Positions 50,181-62,414 of a stretch of 64,000 nt of DNA are shown here, piece by piece. The number at the start of each line of letters is the position of its first letter. Position 1 is the first letter of the stretch. The position numbers and the translations under genes are program-made. The notes beneath the pieces are model-generated. The model made no database searches. It saw only the letters and a program-made list of their open reading frames with translations, and had not been told where the DNA came from. This DNA comes from Campylorhamphus procurvoides (Eukaryota; Chordata; Aves; Passeriformes; Dendrocolaptidae), in contig WBMV01002647.1 in the NCBI GenBank assembly GCA_013396655.1, positions 135,725-199,724 on the forward strand, given 5' to 3'.

Positions 50181-53100
50181 TTCAGCTACTAAAGTTACAT
50201 TACCAATACATTAGATCTACAATAATTTCTAATATCTATAAAATTAAAAAATCAAAAATCAGTCATCAGTAGAGTCCAAGTTATCAAAAGGTGCAGTCTG
50301 GTTCAGATGTCAGAGTTCAGATGGGCACAAGGCCCATGTAACCAGTCATTTCAACCACTTCAGTAGGACCAGCTTTTTTAACCTGCTGTTCCCTGTATCC
50401 TCAGCCAGGACCAGCACTGGCTGTGCTCAGCTCAGCCACCAGTCATCCCACAGTCCTTCCAGGCCCAAGCCCAGAAGTCTCTGTTCTACACAAATATCTG
50501 CGCTACTTCCAGAATTGGTAAATATTATCCTGGCAGTCCAAGACAGCAATTCTCTATGGGAAAATCACATGGGAGAAGGAGGGACATTCTCTTGGGAATT
50601 CAGTTTTTTTCTGGAGCTGGCAGTTGTCTTCTTTCCGGATGAAGTAAAAAGTCAAGGTTCTTCCTGCTAACAGTCATTAAGTAACTTTTCCTTTTTTTCC
50701 CTAGTACCATTTCAGTATTTTGATCAAGCTCCAGCTTGGTTTAATTACATACTTTCTATCTGAATTCCTGCCCAAGCTTCATTTAGAGGAATTATTCATT
50801 TCCTATCTTCAACGTTATTATTATTATTGTGCTTATTTGCACGATGTGCTTAGCATTCATTGTGCACATCTTCAGTGCTCTGATGGGCTCATCAGAGTGG
50901 TGTTGGTGGCATGGAACAGAAGAACACTCCTCATCTGCAACCCTGAAAAATCCGCCCTCCTCCCCATCACATTTTGCATTGCTGCAGATTAGGGAACACT
51001 CAGAGTCACATCTGAGGTATTGCAAAAATATTACCAATTCCTCTTCAGAACATACCTGAATGCTGAACATTAATGTTATTTAGAACCAAAATCTTTATCT
51101 GACTGCAAGTAACAATTCAGAGGGAAAAAATGTTCATTTCAGACTGTTAATTTTTCCAGGACACACCTTCTCAACAGTGAAGACAATGAAGTTAGTGGAA
51201 ATGGCAAAAATACTTGCCCTAGGAACACTTTTCCTCTTTCCTTGTGAGCATAAAAGATTTGACCAGTCTTCATCTCACATAACAAATTTCTGTAAACCTC
51301 CTACAGCATGTGGTTTTCTGTCACATGGTAATGGATGTGAACAGAGAACTTCAATTTCTGAAATTTAGTCATACTGAAAGCACTGGTTTTCTTGCCCCAG
51401 TGATTTATTTTCTACCCAGCTCTTTTCACCAGCTTTTAGACTTTGGTCCTTGATATCTCTCCTTTAGCTTCCTGAGTTTTATTTTTTTTATTATTTATTT
51501 TATGGGAGAGTTAGAGAAAAGCACTTTTTCCTTGTTCCCATCTCAGCCAGGGACCTGGTTTGAGAACCCCTGGAGACTGGCAGAAAGACCAACACAACAG
51601 CCATTTTCTGGTTCACTGTCAGAAGGGCAGGAAGAGGACAGCCAGAACAGAGGAGTGCATAACCCCACACATGCACATACATAGCTGTGTTCATTCCCCA
51701 TACACAAAGTCAGGCAAGCATTAGTTAAAATTATAATGAATATAAAATGGATAATCGTTAGAGCTACATTATATATTTTTGTTGGACAATAATAACCCCA
51801 GGATGAGAAAGACTTGCGTAAATGTCAGAAACAGAGCAAACACCCAGTCAGCCTATCTTAATATATCAACTGCATTCCAGCTCTTGGGTTTGTTTGCTTT
51901 CTGATGTGGATTAGGACCTGATTCCAAACATAGGGCATCAAAATCAAAGCAACAGCAGCAGCCGGACAGGAAGCCCTGTATGAGACAGCTCCATCTGTAT
52001 TTAATCATGGATAGATGCAGAGCAGTGATGGAGCAGAAGATGACATATCGCTATCCAATTGACATAGCACTTCCTAATGCTGAAATAAAACCTTAAACAC
52101 TTTCAGTAGCTCAGCCTCAGTCTGGAGGGCAAACAAATTTCAGTGAGAGGACACCTGATCTTCTGCTTGTCTCACATACTCCTTCCTGCACTACACATTA
52201 CTGCAATCTCTCTTGAGAAAGCAGAAAGCCCCTTAGAGGCAGGAAGTTTCTATGTCTGTAATACCAAGCCACATTACCAGCACCTTTCCAGCCTTGCCTT
52301 GGGTTAGACACATGTTTATTCTACAGAGAAATGGAAGTGATTTAGGACAGCATTCCTCAGATGCATGACATCCCCAATCTTCTCACTCCTCACTCCTATC
52401 AGTAGGATCCTCACTCCCACTGCCTGGAGTACAGAAGGTGCAAGCTTTCCTCACCCACTGTTCTTCAAAGCCCATTATCTGAGTTTAAGATGCTGGTGAT
52501 AATGATCTGACAATATACTGTAGTATCCTTCCCATCACACTCGGCTGGGGAGGCAGAAACTGACAGAAACTGAGCAGTTGGGGACCAGAACTTCTTAAAC
52601 TACCACATCTAGACACAAAAAATAAAAAAAGCCTATTTACATCCTAAGACATCCTGCACATTCTCTAAACTCACTGAAGACTTATCTTCGATTCAACACA
52701 TGTGAACATGTATATGCCTCACCCTGGCATTCAAATTCAGGTTCCCCACAGCACACTGGTGTGAATCTCCTCAGTTGCACAATCCTGAGTAGTCACACTC
52801 AGCACAACTCTTGTGATACCTGATGAGTATTAGTGAGTATTACCAAGGGACTAACCAGGTAACTACTCTAGAATCTGAGATTTAATACAATGTGGCAAAC
52901 TTGCAAGCAAACAGTGAATGTTCCAACACCACACAGAAAATAAAAAGAATCCAGAATATATTGCTTTATGTTGTTTTTGGTAGTGGTTTAACCATATAAT
53001 TTTAAAGGTAACTTCATTTTGGAAGAGAAGCTTGGCACATGATTCCTGTATGTTTGTGTTGGCAGCATTGTTTCCAATAAGCAAACATTCCGCCATACTA

Positions 53101-54080
53101 AATATATACATGTTCAGGGGCCAGCTTGTTACAGCTACGATATGCAACATATTTCGAGTACTCACAAGCTCATGCTGGCCTATAATACACCATGTAGACA
53201 TACACTGTGGCTCCCTCAGGAAAGAGGTCTTTGCTTCACTCTCTTTGCTTGCTACTGCAGAGCCTACCTCAGCCCTCAGTACAGTCTGAGAACTAACTTT
53301 TGTGTTAGTACATGCTTAGTACTAAAGGGTCAGTCTTCCCTCAAGCCATTTGTACTACTGGGTCATCCCCTTTCCTGTATCACATGACTTCAGGGTTGTA
53401 GAAAGCTGAGTCAGTAGTATTTTGAAACAAAAATTACACTTTGATTTCCAGCAGATTCTTTCCTCTGTCAGTAGGTTGTTATGACTGAATAATCTACCAC
53501 TTTTCTTAACAGTCAGTGCAGTTACCTTTACTTTGTTCATTATGGCTCCAGTTGTATTAGGCATCCTAGATACAAGCAGTGAACACTTCTCTCCACTGAA
53601 GGCAGTTTCTTCCCATTTATGTAGCCTTGTCTTTGCCATCATGTATGTTCCCCACGAGGAAATTAGGGACATTTTGCATAATCTGACACAACACAGCTAT
53701 GTCAGCAAGATTTCACAGCCCAGACAGTGCTCCCCTGTAGAAATTCCAACTTGGCCTGGTGCTCTTTAGACTACGTACTTTCTTGTTGTTTTTATCTCTC
53801 TGCTAAGGTTGTGGTAGCATGTTCGTTTAAACTAAGAAGACTCCAAGTGGGAATGTAAAAAGGAATACTAGTAAGGAGTCATCATCAAAATTTCCACTAA
53901 AACCAATAATCTGTATGACTGAAATAAAGACCTCACAAAGAAGACCAAATTTTACTCTAGACAGAAAAAGAGAAAAAGGAAGAAGATAAAACAAAGGAGA
54001 CTGTGTGAGTTTAAAAAGCGATCAACCAATATCCCAACTGCTGTTGATTTTAGGAGCTCTCTAAGCACAGACACAGAGTC
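50181..54080. other. Non-coding stretch without recognised gene
   Basis: No exon, RNA gene or clear transposon is recognised. A short (ATT)n run lies at 50815-50828. All open frames are below 115 codons without recognisable similarity. Confidence 0.5.
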
Positions 54081-54330
54081 TAATTTAGAAAGGAGACATT
54101 TATTCTGCACAGGGTGCAAGGTAGAGGTTTCCACAAATAAGCACACCAAGCAATAAAATGTTACATCTTTTATGCTGTAAAATTTACATGAACCTGCCTA
54201 TCTAATACATATTCTCTGCCTACTTAATGCATATTTATTTCAGGGATGTAATGTTATGCAAGGCTTGCACCATGAAGTTGTTTTCTTCAGTAAGCAACCT
54301 CTAGTGTAGATGGTATCTGACGACATCAGT
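54081..54330 (-). mobile_element. LTR fragment related to the one at 59160 (ERVL-like?)
   Basis: TTTATT near 54,101 (AATAAA on the minus strand) is followed by an LTR-like stretch. It shares the order and wording of blocks with 59160-59400: a CTGCA/GGG segment, TTCCACAAAT, then AAGCACACCAA, and then an AT-rich region. Two dispersed copies of the same non-tandem sequence within 5 kb mark it as a repeat. The pattern recalls LTRs of avian ERVL-type retroviruses, but the family name is from memory and tentative. The termini are not resolved and the copy is quite diverged. Confidence 0.55.
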
Positions 54331-57240
54331 TACGTTTACAAAAGATAAGATCTGGGGGCAGATAATTCAACTTGAAGACATCACAACTATAACCTGAGAA
54401 AAAGAAAACAACTCCTTTATGGGAATCTGAAACTCAGTTTCTGGAGGGATCCAAAAGTGATGGAAGAATTTCTCCTAATTTCTGGAGAGCCCAGATCAAA
54501 AGTCAGTAAAAGGCATGCTCTGAACACTGAAGAGAAAATCACAGTGTTCTTCAGATGGGACCAGATATTTTCCCAAGTGGAAAAAGGATGAGGCACTCAG
54601 AAAAAAATAATGGAAGGATAAATAGACATTCAAAAAGTAAAAATGGGATATTTGTGCGATACATATGGTTGCTAAAATGCTTAAGGGACAGAATGCAGAG
54701 GGAGGGACAGGGTTTGGTGGTCAGCAAAGGAGGTGAGCTGGCGGATCTAAAAAAGGCAAGACAATTACAAGACACAGAGCTGAAACACAGTTGCTTTTCA
54801 CAAAGAGAATAGCTAATGCGCAAGAGGAGCTGCGAAAATGCTGGTGCAGAGAGGGCACTATCAGGTTGCTTGTTGCAAACACTGCATGCCCTTCTCAGTA
54901 CAAAAGCAACAAAGAGATTGAAAGTCGATAGTGTAACCAGATGATAAAGGAAAAACAAGTCTTGTTGGTAAATTCTGCAGACATGCCCACAAAGATCAAC
55001 TGAGGAGCTGGATGGGAGCTTCAGTGAAGTGCCATACTAAATCAAAAGGAAATAAGGGATAGCACCTAAGATTGGCTGTCTGAATGCAGCACCAAGCAGA
55101 AAATGAACAAAAAGCTACCAGGATTCCCTCTAGACCTCCATAGAAAACTCATCCATTTTATTAAACCATAAGATTTCATGAAACTGATGCAGCCTTGACT
55201 CTATGTGCTGTATGACACACATGAACTCCTTTTTTATTCTCCTTGCTCTCTTTCAAACAAACCAGTCAAAGAAAAAGTGTTTAATTTCTAAAGAACCCTT
55301 AATCAACACCACCATTACCCTGTGCCTTGAGCATAGTGATGCAGAAGCCACAAGGCCACTGGGACCTGCTGAGTAAGACGCACTAACATGCACACAGGTG
55401 CAGCAGCACAGAGCCAGGTATCTGTGTAGGATCATAGAAAAACACAGGATGCTACGCTGCAGCAGACCTCAGGACAGCAGGATACCCAGGGCTACAGCAT
55501 GTGCATTCAGAGAATCAGGGTGGGAGACATCTGTGGACTGTCACTTTTGCCTGTCCAAATGCAAATGTTAGCCATGGCCTCAGCAGTATTACCCTAATGC
55601 CCACCCCAGTCTTTGAAAACTCTACCTCTTCTCCAAATGTGAATGGCCCACTACTCATTTCCCCAGCAAGCTTCAGCTTCCAAAAGACCTTGTTTTTCTG
55701 GTGTCTTTAAAGACACACACCATCTCTCCTCCACTGCTGCTACTCCCAGTCCAAAATAAATGTGTGTAGCAGCAGGATTTCATTTGGGGAAGAATAGAAA
55801 AGCTATTTCAAACAAAACACATCTTTAAAACACTTCTCACATCTGACTGTCAGGCCTCTGGCAACCAGGACAGTTGTCTAGAGTTCTGTTATTAGGCCAT
55901 AAATTACCTAGCCAAGAGCACCACAAGCAGAAAGAGTCAAAGAAAAATACTAATAAGAAACCAAATGTGAAAATAAAACCAGTTGTCTTTCTCCAACACT
56001 AAAATGCCAGAGTAGCAAAGTTACAGAATGGTATTACACTGGGGTTTTCTAAGGGGACTGATGTGAAATTGTGTTACAAATCCAAATATTTCTGAATCAT
56101 CTGTTTTCTTCCAGTCCAAACCAGTATTCTATAAAACATAACTTCTGAGCAGTATTGGAAATATCAGAACAGTTCTCAAAAAAAATGGTATCCTCATTGG
56201 AAATTTACTACCTTATACTGTAACGATGAGAGAAAAACCAGAAGAGATACCAATTAAAACTTGCATTTTGTCATCACTAATTTTGGTATTTTATAAGGAT
56301 TTTAACAAGCATTTGTGGAAACAGCTAGACAGGCATAATTGTCTTTACATACCCAATGCAGTTGCCAAGACAGGGACTATAATCACACCAGCTGTCCAGG
56401 AGGGAGTATATTTAGAAACAAGTTCATTTTCATCTGGCAGCAGAGCTTAGATCTGTTGAGAAATGTTATTTTCCATTCAAATTAATATATAACCATATTA
56501 ATTTTCATGACAGATCAAAACATAACTATTTTTTAAAACTCAGAAACAATCAGAAGGTTTCTACAGAAATATTCTATCTCAATATATTTCAAAATTATAC
56601 TTTAAGATTTCAGTGGCTTGCATGCACACTGAATGACACCTGTCATTTTAACCTAAAATCTCGAACTTTCATATTTTAAAACACTGATAAGCAGGAGGGG
56701 AATTAAAAAAAACTCCAAATAAACACCAAAAACAGACTGACCTTTTTGTTAAGCTTCAGAAAAATACAGAACTATTGGAATCCACACTTTTCCATTAATT
56801 CATTCAGCTATGGAAACTGGTATCTTCCAGGGACCAACTTTCTGGCCAAAGAAAGGAAAAAAAAAACCAACAAACCACCAGTAAAATCTCCACACAGAAT
56901 TATCATTTATCATTTTGAATCAACATTTTCGGTGCCCCACTAGAAACTAAGCTAAGACCCTATTTTATAAAAGCCCCAAAGCAACCATTGTAAAAGAAAA
57001 GGGGGTTTCAACTTCTGTGAGCAGAGAAAGAAAGATTTTGTAGTCTCTACTCCCATCTTTGCTTCCAGCCATATACAGAGACCTTCTAAGAGTTCAGGAA
57101 GCAGAGAGTACCACTGGACAGATCTGTTGTTTCCATTCTTTTGATCTGTTTCTCAGTGTTAATTTTCAGTTTGAATGCCCCAAAGTTAGTGGAATCCAGT
57201 TGAGGAAACTATTAAAAATATAAAAGACTGAAAGTGGCCT
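54331..57240. other. Non-coding stretch without recognised gene
   Basis: I see no gene. A short motif near 55,430 (atcatagaaa...) could be a worn minus-strand CR1 end but is too weak to call. Open frames of up to 135 codons on the minus strand (54551-54958) show no known domain. Confidence 0.45.
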
Positions 57241-57273
57241 TGTTTGAGATAAATGCAGACAGGTGTTTAAGGA

Positions 57274-57325
57274 GTTTATTTAGGTAAAAATTGAGAGGCG
57301 TTTATTTAAATAAAAACTGAGAGGC
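57274..57325. repeat. Two tandem copies of a 26-bp unit
   Basis: GTTTATTT(AGG/AAA)TAAAAA(T/C)TGAGAGGC occurs at 57274-57299 and directly adjacent at 57300-57325, differing at a few positions. It lies at the polyadenylation-signal end of the candidate LTR and duplicates that signal. Confidence 0.85.
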
Positions 57326-57453
57326 TTTACGGAGGAAAAAACAAACTATGTCATTTGTTAAATGGGGGACTTCGAGGGAGGGGTCTTGGTTTTGCTTTTA
57401 AGAGTCCGACCGTATCTCCCTTGAATTTTGAAGCGTGGCAATACCAAACAAGA

Positions 57454-57467
57454 CCAAGAGATGGCAG
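57454..57467 (+). promoter_or_regulatory. CTCF-like motif in candidate LTR
   Basis: CCAAGAGATGGCAG agrees with the CTCF core consensus (CCASYAGRKGGCRS) except at the S and Y positions. It sits in the putative U3 of the LTR. Binding is not shown by sequence alone. Confidence 0.3.
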
Positions 57468-57707
57468 CATTGGTAAAGCATCTCACCGCTCAGCCTCTCC
57501 CTTCTCGGTATTGCGCCAGGCTTGGTCATTGTTTCACTGGTGCTAAAACCGCGACCTCAAAAATGTTCTGATTAAGCATTCCCCGAACTGCTGTCGATTT
57601 GCAGATCTTGTTTATGTGTGGTACAAAAGTGGACTGGTAAAAAAAAGTATTAGAAAAGAAGGAGTAACTACTCTTCTTGCTGGAACACAGGCCAGCTCTC
57701 ACAGCCT

Positions 57708-59159
57708 TGAACTGCCAGGCACACTACTGTCACATTTACAATAAAGATCAGTAATTGCCTTACATTAGGCCTCCAATGTTCCAATCAGAATTCTATCTAG
57801 TTGCAGAGTTGCTGCAAAAGCATAAATTAAAAGGCAGTCCCGGCAAAAGAAATTTACGGTATAGATTAGGACACACAACATCACACTGAAATCACTGAAT
57901 ATGAGAGCAAAAGGATTGCAAAGACAATGCAGAAAGATTATTCTACACATGAGAGTCCATCCTGATGCATATGACTTATAGCAACATGAAGCTATACAGT
58001 AAAAATATTTTTTTTTAAAAATCATATTTTACAGAAAAATAAATATCTCTAGTCATCTCTTCAGTGTGTCCAGCATTTTTAAAAGCTAAGCATATGAGTC
58101 CTATTCAGATCCAGAAAAATGACTGCACAATGCAAGCTAGTCTTTTTTATTTCAGTAGGACTGCAGCCCACTTTTAAATGTAAACCTGTGGTTTGGCTGC
58201 ACCATGGAAGATGATCTGAGGTTCAGTCTGAAAGATATATGACAGGCAAGCCCTTTAAATGCAAGAGGTAGACTAGAAGAAAATTAAGCACATTTTCACA
58301 ACTTTCACCCTGCTACATAAACACATGTGTGTTTCTGAGGTGATGGAGGTCACCATGAAATCCACTACCAAACATTACAGAGACCATTTTGCAGTATTCA
58401 TCACCAGTGTAAGAAATTTAGATAAAGAAATAGTTTTGAGGGACTTTGAGTCATCCAGCTAGTGCTGTGGCTACACAAACTAGGTATACTGACTTTGATC
58501 CCATCATTTAAGTGCAACACAGGCATCCAGCCAGAGAGCTGGGGAGTCCCTTGGGACATGCCATTTGTGCCCGTGATCCATGGACAGGCACCAGGAAGGG
58601 GAACCAGTGGCATGTACCCCCATGAGGCTAGAGGGAGACATCAGAGGACCAGCAGCCTAGTCTGTGGAGCAGAAAGGGATGCTCTTCTTCTGCATCTCGA
58701 CCTCTCAGGCTGAGACTTCATGAGACAGTTCAGTCAGCCTAAGGGCTTCCTGACTTCTAAGGGGAAGTCCAGTCCCCTCCACCCACCCTCCACACCTACC
58801 AATACTCTCCATCCGCTACAGCACCACCTGACGTGTTAGTCAACCGTGCAACTAGCTCAGGAACAGAAAGGAAATCAAGGAGCACAGCAACAATGGTTTT
58901 CTGCTACTTCAGCTATTCCAAAAGGACAGAAGCACACATGGGAGCAGAGGAAGAGCAAACAGGACTGACCCTCTCAATAGCCCCAAGTTATTTGATCAGC
59001 TCCAGCTATCGTGTCAGCACGGCCCATGATTAATATCTGAGGATTTTAAGCAAGGTGCTTTCAAGTAACATCAATCACAGCTCTATCCCAGTGTTGTCCA
59101 CAAAAATTGGATTTGTCACGCAGTGTGCAGCAAACCAATAATTACGTGCTCAAGAGAGA
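57708..59159. other. Non-coding stretch without recognised gene
   Basis: Nothing recognisable beyond short open frames without similarity. The composition is ordinary and AT-rich with a poly-T/A run near 58,010. Confidence 0.45.
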
Positions 59160-59400
59160 CATGGACTATTTATTTCAGAATTCTGCAACCCTGGGAGCCT
59201 GGTGGTATTCCACAAATGAAGCACACCAACATTTGACAAACAAAGGAATTAGTGTTCCTTGGCTACATGTTACCTAGTTCTCTTATTAATTAGTATTCTA
59301 TCTTATATTGGTTAACAATTCTCTTCCTTCTCATGCTAATTAGTCCACATGCTCAGCCTTTGTCTTCCGAGTCAGTGCAAAGAAAGCTAAAAGCAGAAGG
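59160..59400 (-). mobile_element. LTR fragment related to the one at 54081 (ERVL-like?)
   Basis: TTTATTT near 59,169 begins a stretch containing the TTCCACAAAT...AAGCACACCAA block shared with 54081-54330. It continues with 'tattggttaacaattctc' and 'catgctcagcctttgtcttc', wording I associate with avian ERVL-type LTRs. Orientation is minus by the position of the AATAAA equivalent. The ends and target duplications could not be fixed, so the copy may be truncated. Confidence 0.6.
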
Positions 59401-61251
59401 TTCACATTCCACAGAAGAAACATGTCATCAGCAGACAATCTGGACAAAATATTCTACAGTTACACTGTTTTGCATGTGTCACTCTCAAACTGAAACAGAT
59501 TCCTAATCTTCAATTAGAAAATTAGGTTTATTGTTTTTCAAAATTACTTGCTCAAAAAAACCCCAAGGGTGCCTGCTTACATGTGAGGCTAAGAAATGTC
59601 TTCCCAAAGTTTGTAAAATTTACTAGCCCTGCCCCTATGAAATTGCTGTGTTTGGAATCACAAGGTAATTAGAGGGAATTTTTTTTTTAAATATCATGTG
59701 AGTTATCTCTAGAAAAAAGATTGTTGGGTTCATGCAGTGTTTCTTGAAATAATGAAACCCTAATCATTCATGATGTGTGACGATTTCTTCACCTAAGACA
59801 CAAACATCGTCAATAACAAAACAACCATTGTTGGGTTCATTTCAGATTACTATGACATCATCCTAATTCAAAGGCACTCTGCACGTTTTATAATCGTACT
59901 CTCAACACCTGAGAGTATTTCTAGATGTAATTGTAAAGAAATATCCCGAGACTGCATGCTATACAGATCCGATTTTTCCCGATTAAAGGCATTAAAGCTG
60001 TTTTAACATGAAAACTTGATAACCCATAACACATGCCACATTGGATTGACTGCAGAAGAACAAAGGAACTGTTGACTGTCTCTTCTATATTTCTGTTCTC
60101 CTGGAAGTACACCATGAGTCTTTTAAATGATGAAAAGACTTTTGGCAGTGTGAAGTGGTCAGATAGCCAAAATGCCAAAGGGCATTTTCTATACGAGAGA
60201 CTATTTTAATTGGCTGAACTATTTTGCAGAAAAGCCCAAATGTTTGTGAATCTTCGTCAGATGATAAAAAACTTTTTCTCTTTTTTTTAAGAAAGACAGA
60301 ACAAATTTCTCTACAGGTTTTTTAATAAAACAGTTTGAATAATCAGCAGTTGCTCTAAAAATACCTGGGTTTATTCACATAGCAATAAAAAGATAGTAAC
60401 TTTTACATAAATATTCTCTCACACAGAAACTATAGAGCTGCACTCTACCATAATGCTGGCAAAACCACAGATTTTCTCCTTCTACAACATAAAAATATAA
60501 GTCGTACAGAGTGTTATTGCTGAATAAAAAAATTAAAAATATTTTTCTAGCTTTCACTTTCTGAAGAGTTAAATCTTCACTAAAAGAAAAAAGTCGTCCC
60601 TCTACTTCTGGAAAAAGAATGACTTTTTAAATTTTATTTTTTACTAAAAGAGTGATTATTATGTGCCCTATGGTCAGTGTCCTATTAATATTTTAATAAT
60701 GCTTTAAAATAATGAGGTAATCCCACTTCAGCACTTTCACTGTTTAAACATTAGAAATACCAGGCCTTGTTCACATGTATATGTGAACCTATCCTTTAAA
60801 GAGTGGCATTATTATTGCTATTCAATCTTCAAATATTTCTTAGTCACATGGTCATTAAAATATAATATGCTGTTTATAATATTTTTAAAAAATCACTACA
60901 TACTAGCTAAAAAGTAATTTCTTTAAATTATATTGTGACTTTTTGCTTTCTTCACTCTATTTTCTACTAAGATAATTTCTTTGTCCATGAGAATACATTT
61001 TGCCGCTACAAAGATAAGAATCTGTTTCACAGTAGTTGAGATGTACTTATGTGGTGAGATTTTGTTTTTAGTGAAGTGTCCACTGGTCTCAGAGAAAAGC
61101 AGATTTAGGTATACTGAAAGCTGGAAGTTGAACATAGCTTAAATTAATATGAAAAAGTGCAAAATATTATTTATCAAATACATTATTGATAGAAACAATG
61201 TTTCTAGACACATTCATTGAAATCTTTGATTCAAGAGGGAATATCATTTTG
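59401..61251. other. AT-rich non-coding stretch
   Basis: Strongly AT-rich (especially 60,250-60,960) with many A/T runs and no recognisable gene or bounded transposon. Confidence 0.5.
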
Positions 61252-62414
61252 TGTCATGGGTTTCTCTGATTAGGTGGTTTTTTTTTTATAAGAGGAAGAT
61301 TGGCTTCTGTTGGAGGCCTATGGAAGTTTCACTCCATCCTATAGAGCAGAGCCAATGAGGACCAGCTCCAAGGAAAACTTCCTGCTTTTGAACCATTAAG
61401 TTACACCCCTGTGTGAAAACATATTTAAGAAGTGGTTGTGCAGTTAGAAATTGGCAGCCATGGGTTAACAACATCACAACGCAGACATCAAGGTCAGTGC
61501 AGGAGAGGAAGAGGAGAAGGCCATAGATCAGGGACAGGACTTAAAACTATTATTCCCTGAATACGTGGTGATGACCATGGTGATTACAAGTTGTCCCCTC
61601 GAAGCCCATGGGATCTATCGGGGTGCAAAGACCCCCCTGTCGGAGCAGGGGGATGCATGAAAGAAGCTGGTACCTCGTGAGAGGCCCCCAAGATGGATCG
61701 GAGGTCCTGCAAAGATTTGCAGCTGAGACCCACAGAGGCAGAGGTCCATGCTGAGCAAGAGGCCCCCAAGGTGGAGCAGAGTCTGGCACAGATTTGCAGC
61801 CGAGACCCACAGAGGAAGAAACCTACGCTACGCAGGTACAGCCAGCTTTTCATGAGAGACTGTACTCCATGGAATGACCCACAAGAGAGCAGAGGATCTC
61901 TCTCATGGTGGGGACCCCACAGAGCGCAGGGGAAGGACTCAGAGTTGTGATTCCTGTGTGAACGTGGTGACAACTGTGGCGAAGTGAACTGTCACCTTTG
62001 CAGACCACAGGAAAGCCCCCTGAGACAGAACTGCTGCTTAAGTTTTGGACTTACATCTGCGAATGGCTGTCCCAACAACAACTGACTGTAAACCTTCCAT
62101 TCCCCTGTCGCCTGCACCACTGGGGGAAGGAGGGGGCATGGACAGACCGAGGGGTGGTGGTGGAAAAGTGTTTCTAACCTGTTTTTATTTCTTATTTTTA
62201 GTTTTTAGTTTGTTAGGAATAAATTTAAGCATTATTCTAAGTTCTGCTTTGCCCGTGGTATTAATCAAAGCTCCTCTCTCGGTTGTTATCTCTAGCCGTA
62301 AATTCCAAGCTGGTTTATTTTCCCTTCCCTCTGGAAGGCAAAAGACGGGGGGGAAAAAGGCCTTGAAAGAGTCTTGCTGGACACCAGGCATTTATCAAGG
62401 CTCAAACCACCACA
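61252..62414 (+). mobile_element. Long solo LTR (~1.16 kb)
   Basis: It starts TGTCATGGGTTTC and ends AAACCACCACA, with TTTTG on both sides (61247-61251 and 62415-62419). The match extends to CATTTTG, so the duplication is 5-7 bp and the right end is uncertain by two bases. A TATTTAAG box near 61,422 may be the promoter. AATAAA at 62218-62223 is a polyadenylation signal, followed by a U5-like tail. The start is shared with the minus-strand LTR at 25387-27239. No retroviral genes adjoin. An 80-bp imperfect internal duplication begins at 61681. Short open frames inside are not viral genes. Confidence 0.82.
61681..61830. repeat. Imperfect ~80-bp tandem duplication inside the LTR
   Basis: The block GAGGCCCCCAAG(A/G)TGGA starts at 61681 and again at 61761. 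Both copies continue with GATTTGCAGC(T/C)GAGACCCACA. The copies differ by many substitutions and small gaps, so the duplication is old relative to the insertion or inherited from the parent family. Confidence 0.75.

Larger units (their letters stand above)
57241..57703 (-). mobile_element. Candidate 463-bp LTR with 4-bp flanking duplication
   Basis: The segment starts TGTTTGAG and ends CTCTCACA, so the termini are TG...CA and form a partial inverted repeat (6 of 8). Both ends are flanked by GCCT (57237-57240 and 57704-57707). TTTATT at about 57,275 and again in the second 26-bp copy gives AATAAA-like signals on the minus strand, which sets the orientation. A TTAAAAG box (minus strand, near 57,400) could be its TATA element. 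A 4-bp duplication is typical of gammaretrovirus-like (ERV1) insertions. Because a 4-bp match can occur by chance, the limits are provisional. The interior has more CpG than its surroundings, which supports an inserted origin. Confidence 0.55.

Noticed and set aside
55425..55480. Possible minus-strand CR1 end (atcatagaaa...)
   Set aside because: Only about ten bases resemble the CR1 terminus; the following sequence does not continue with CR1 blocks.
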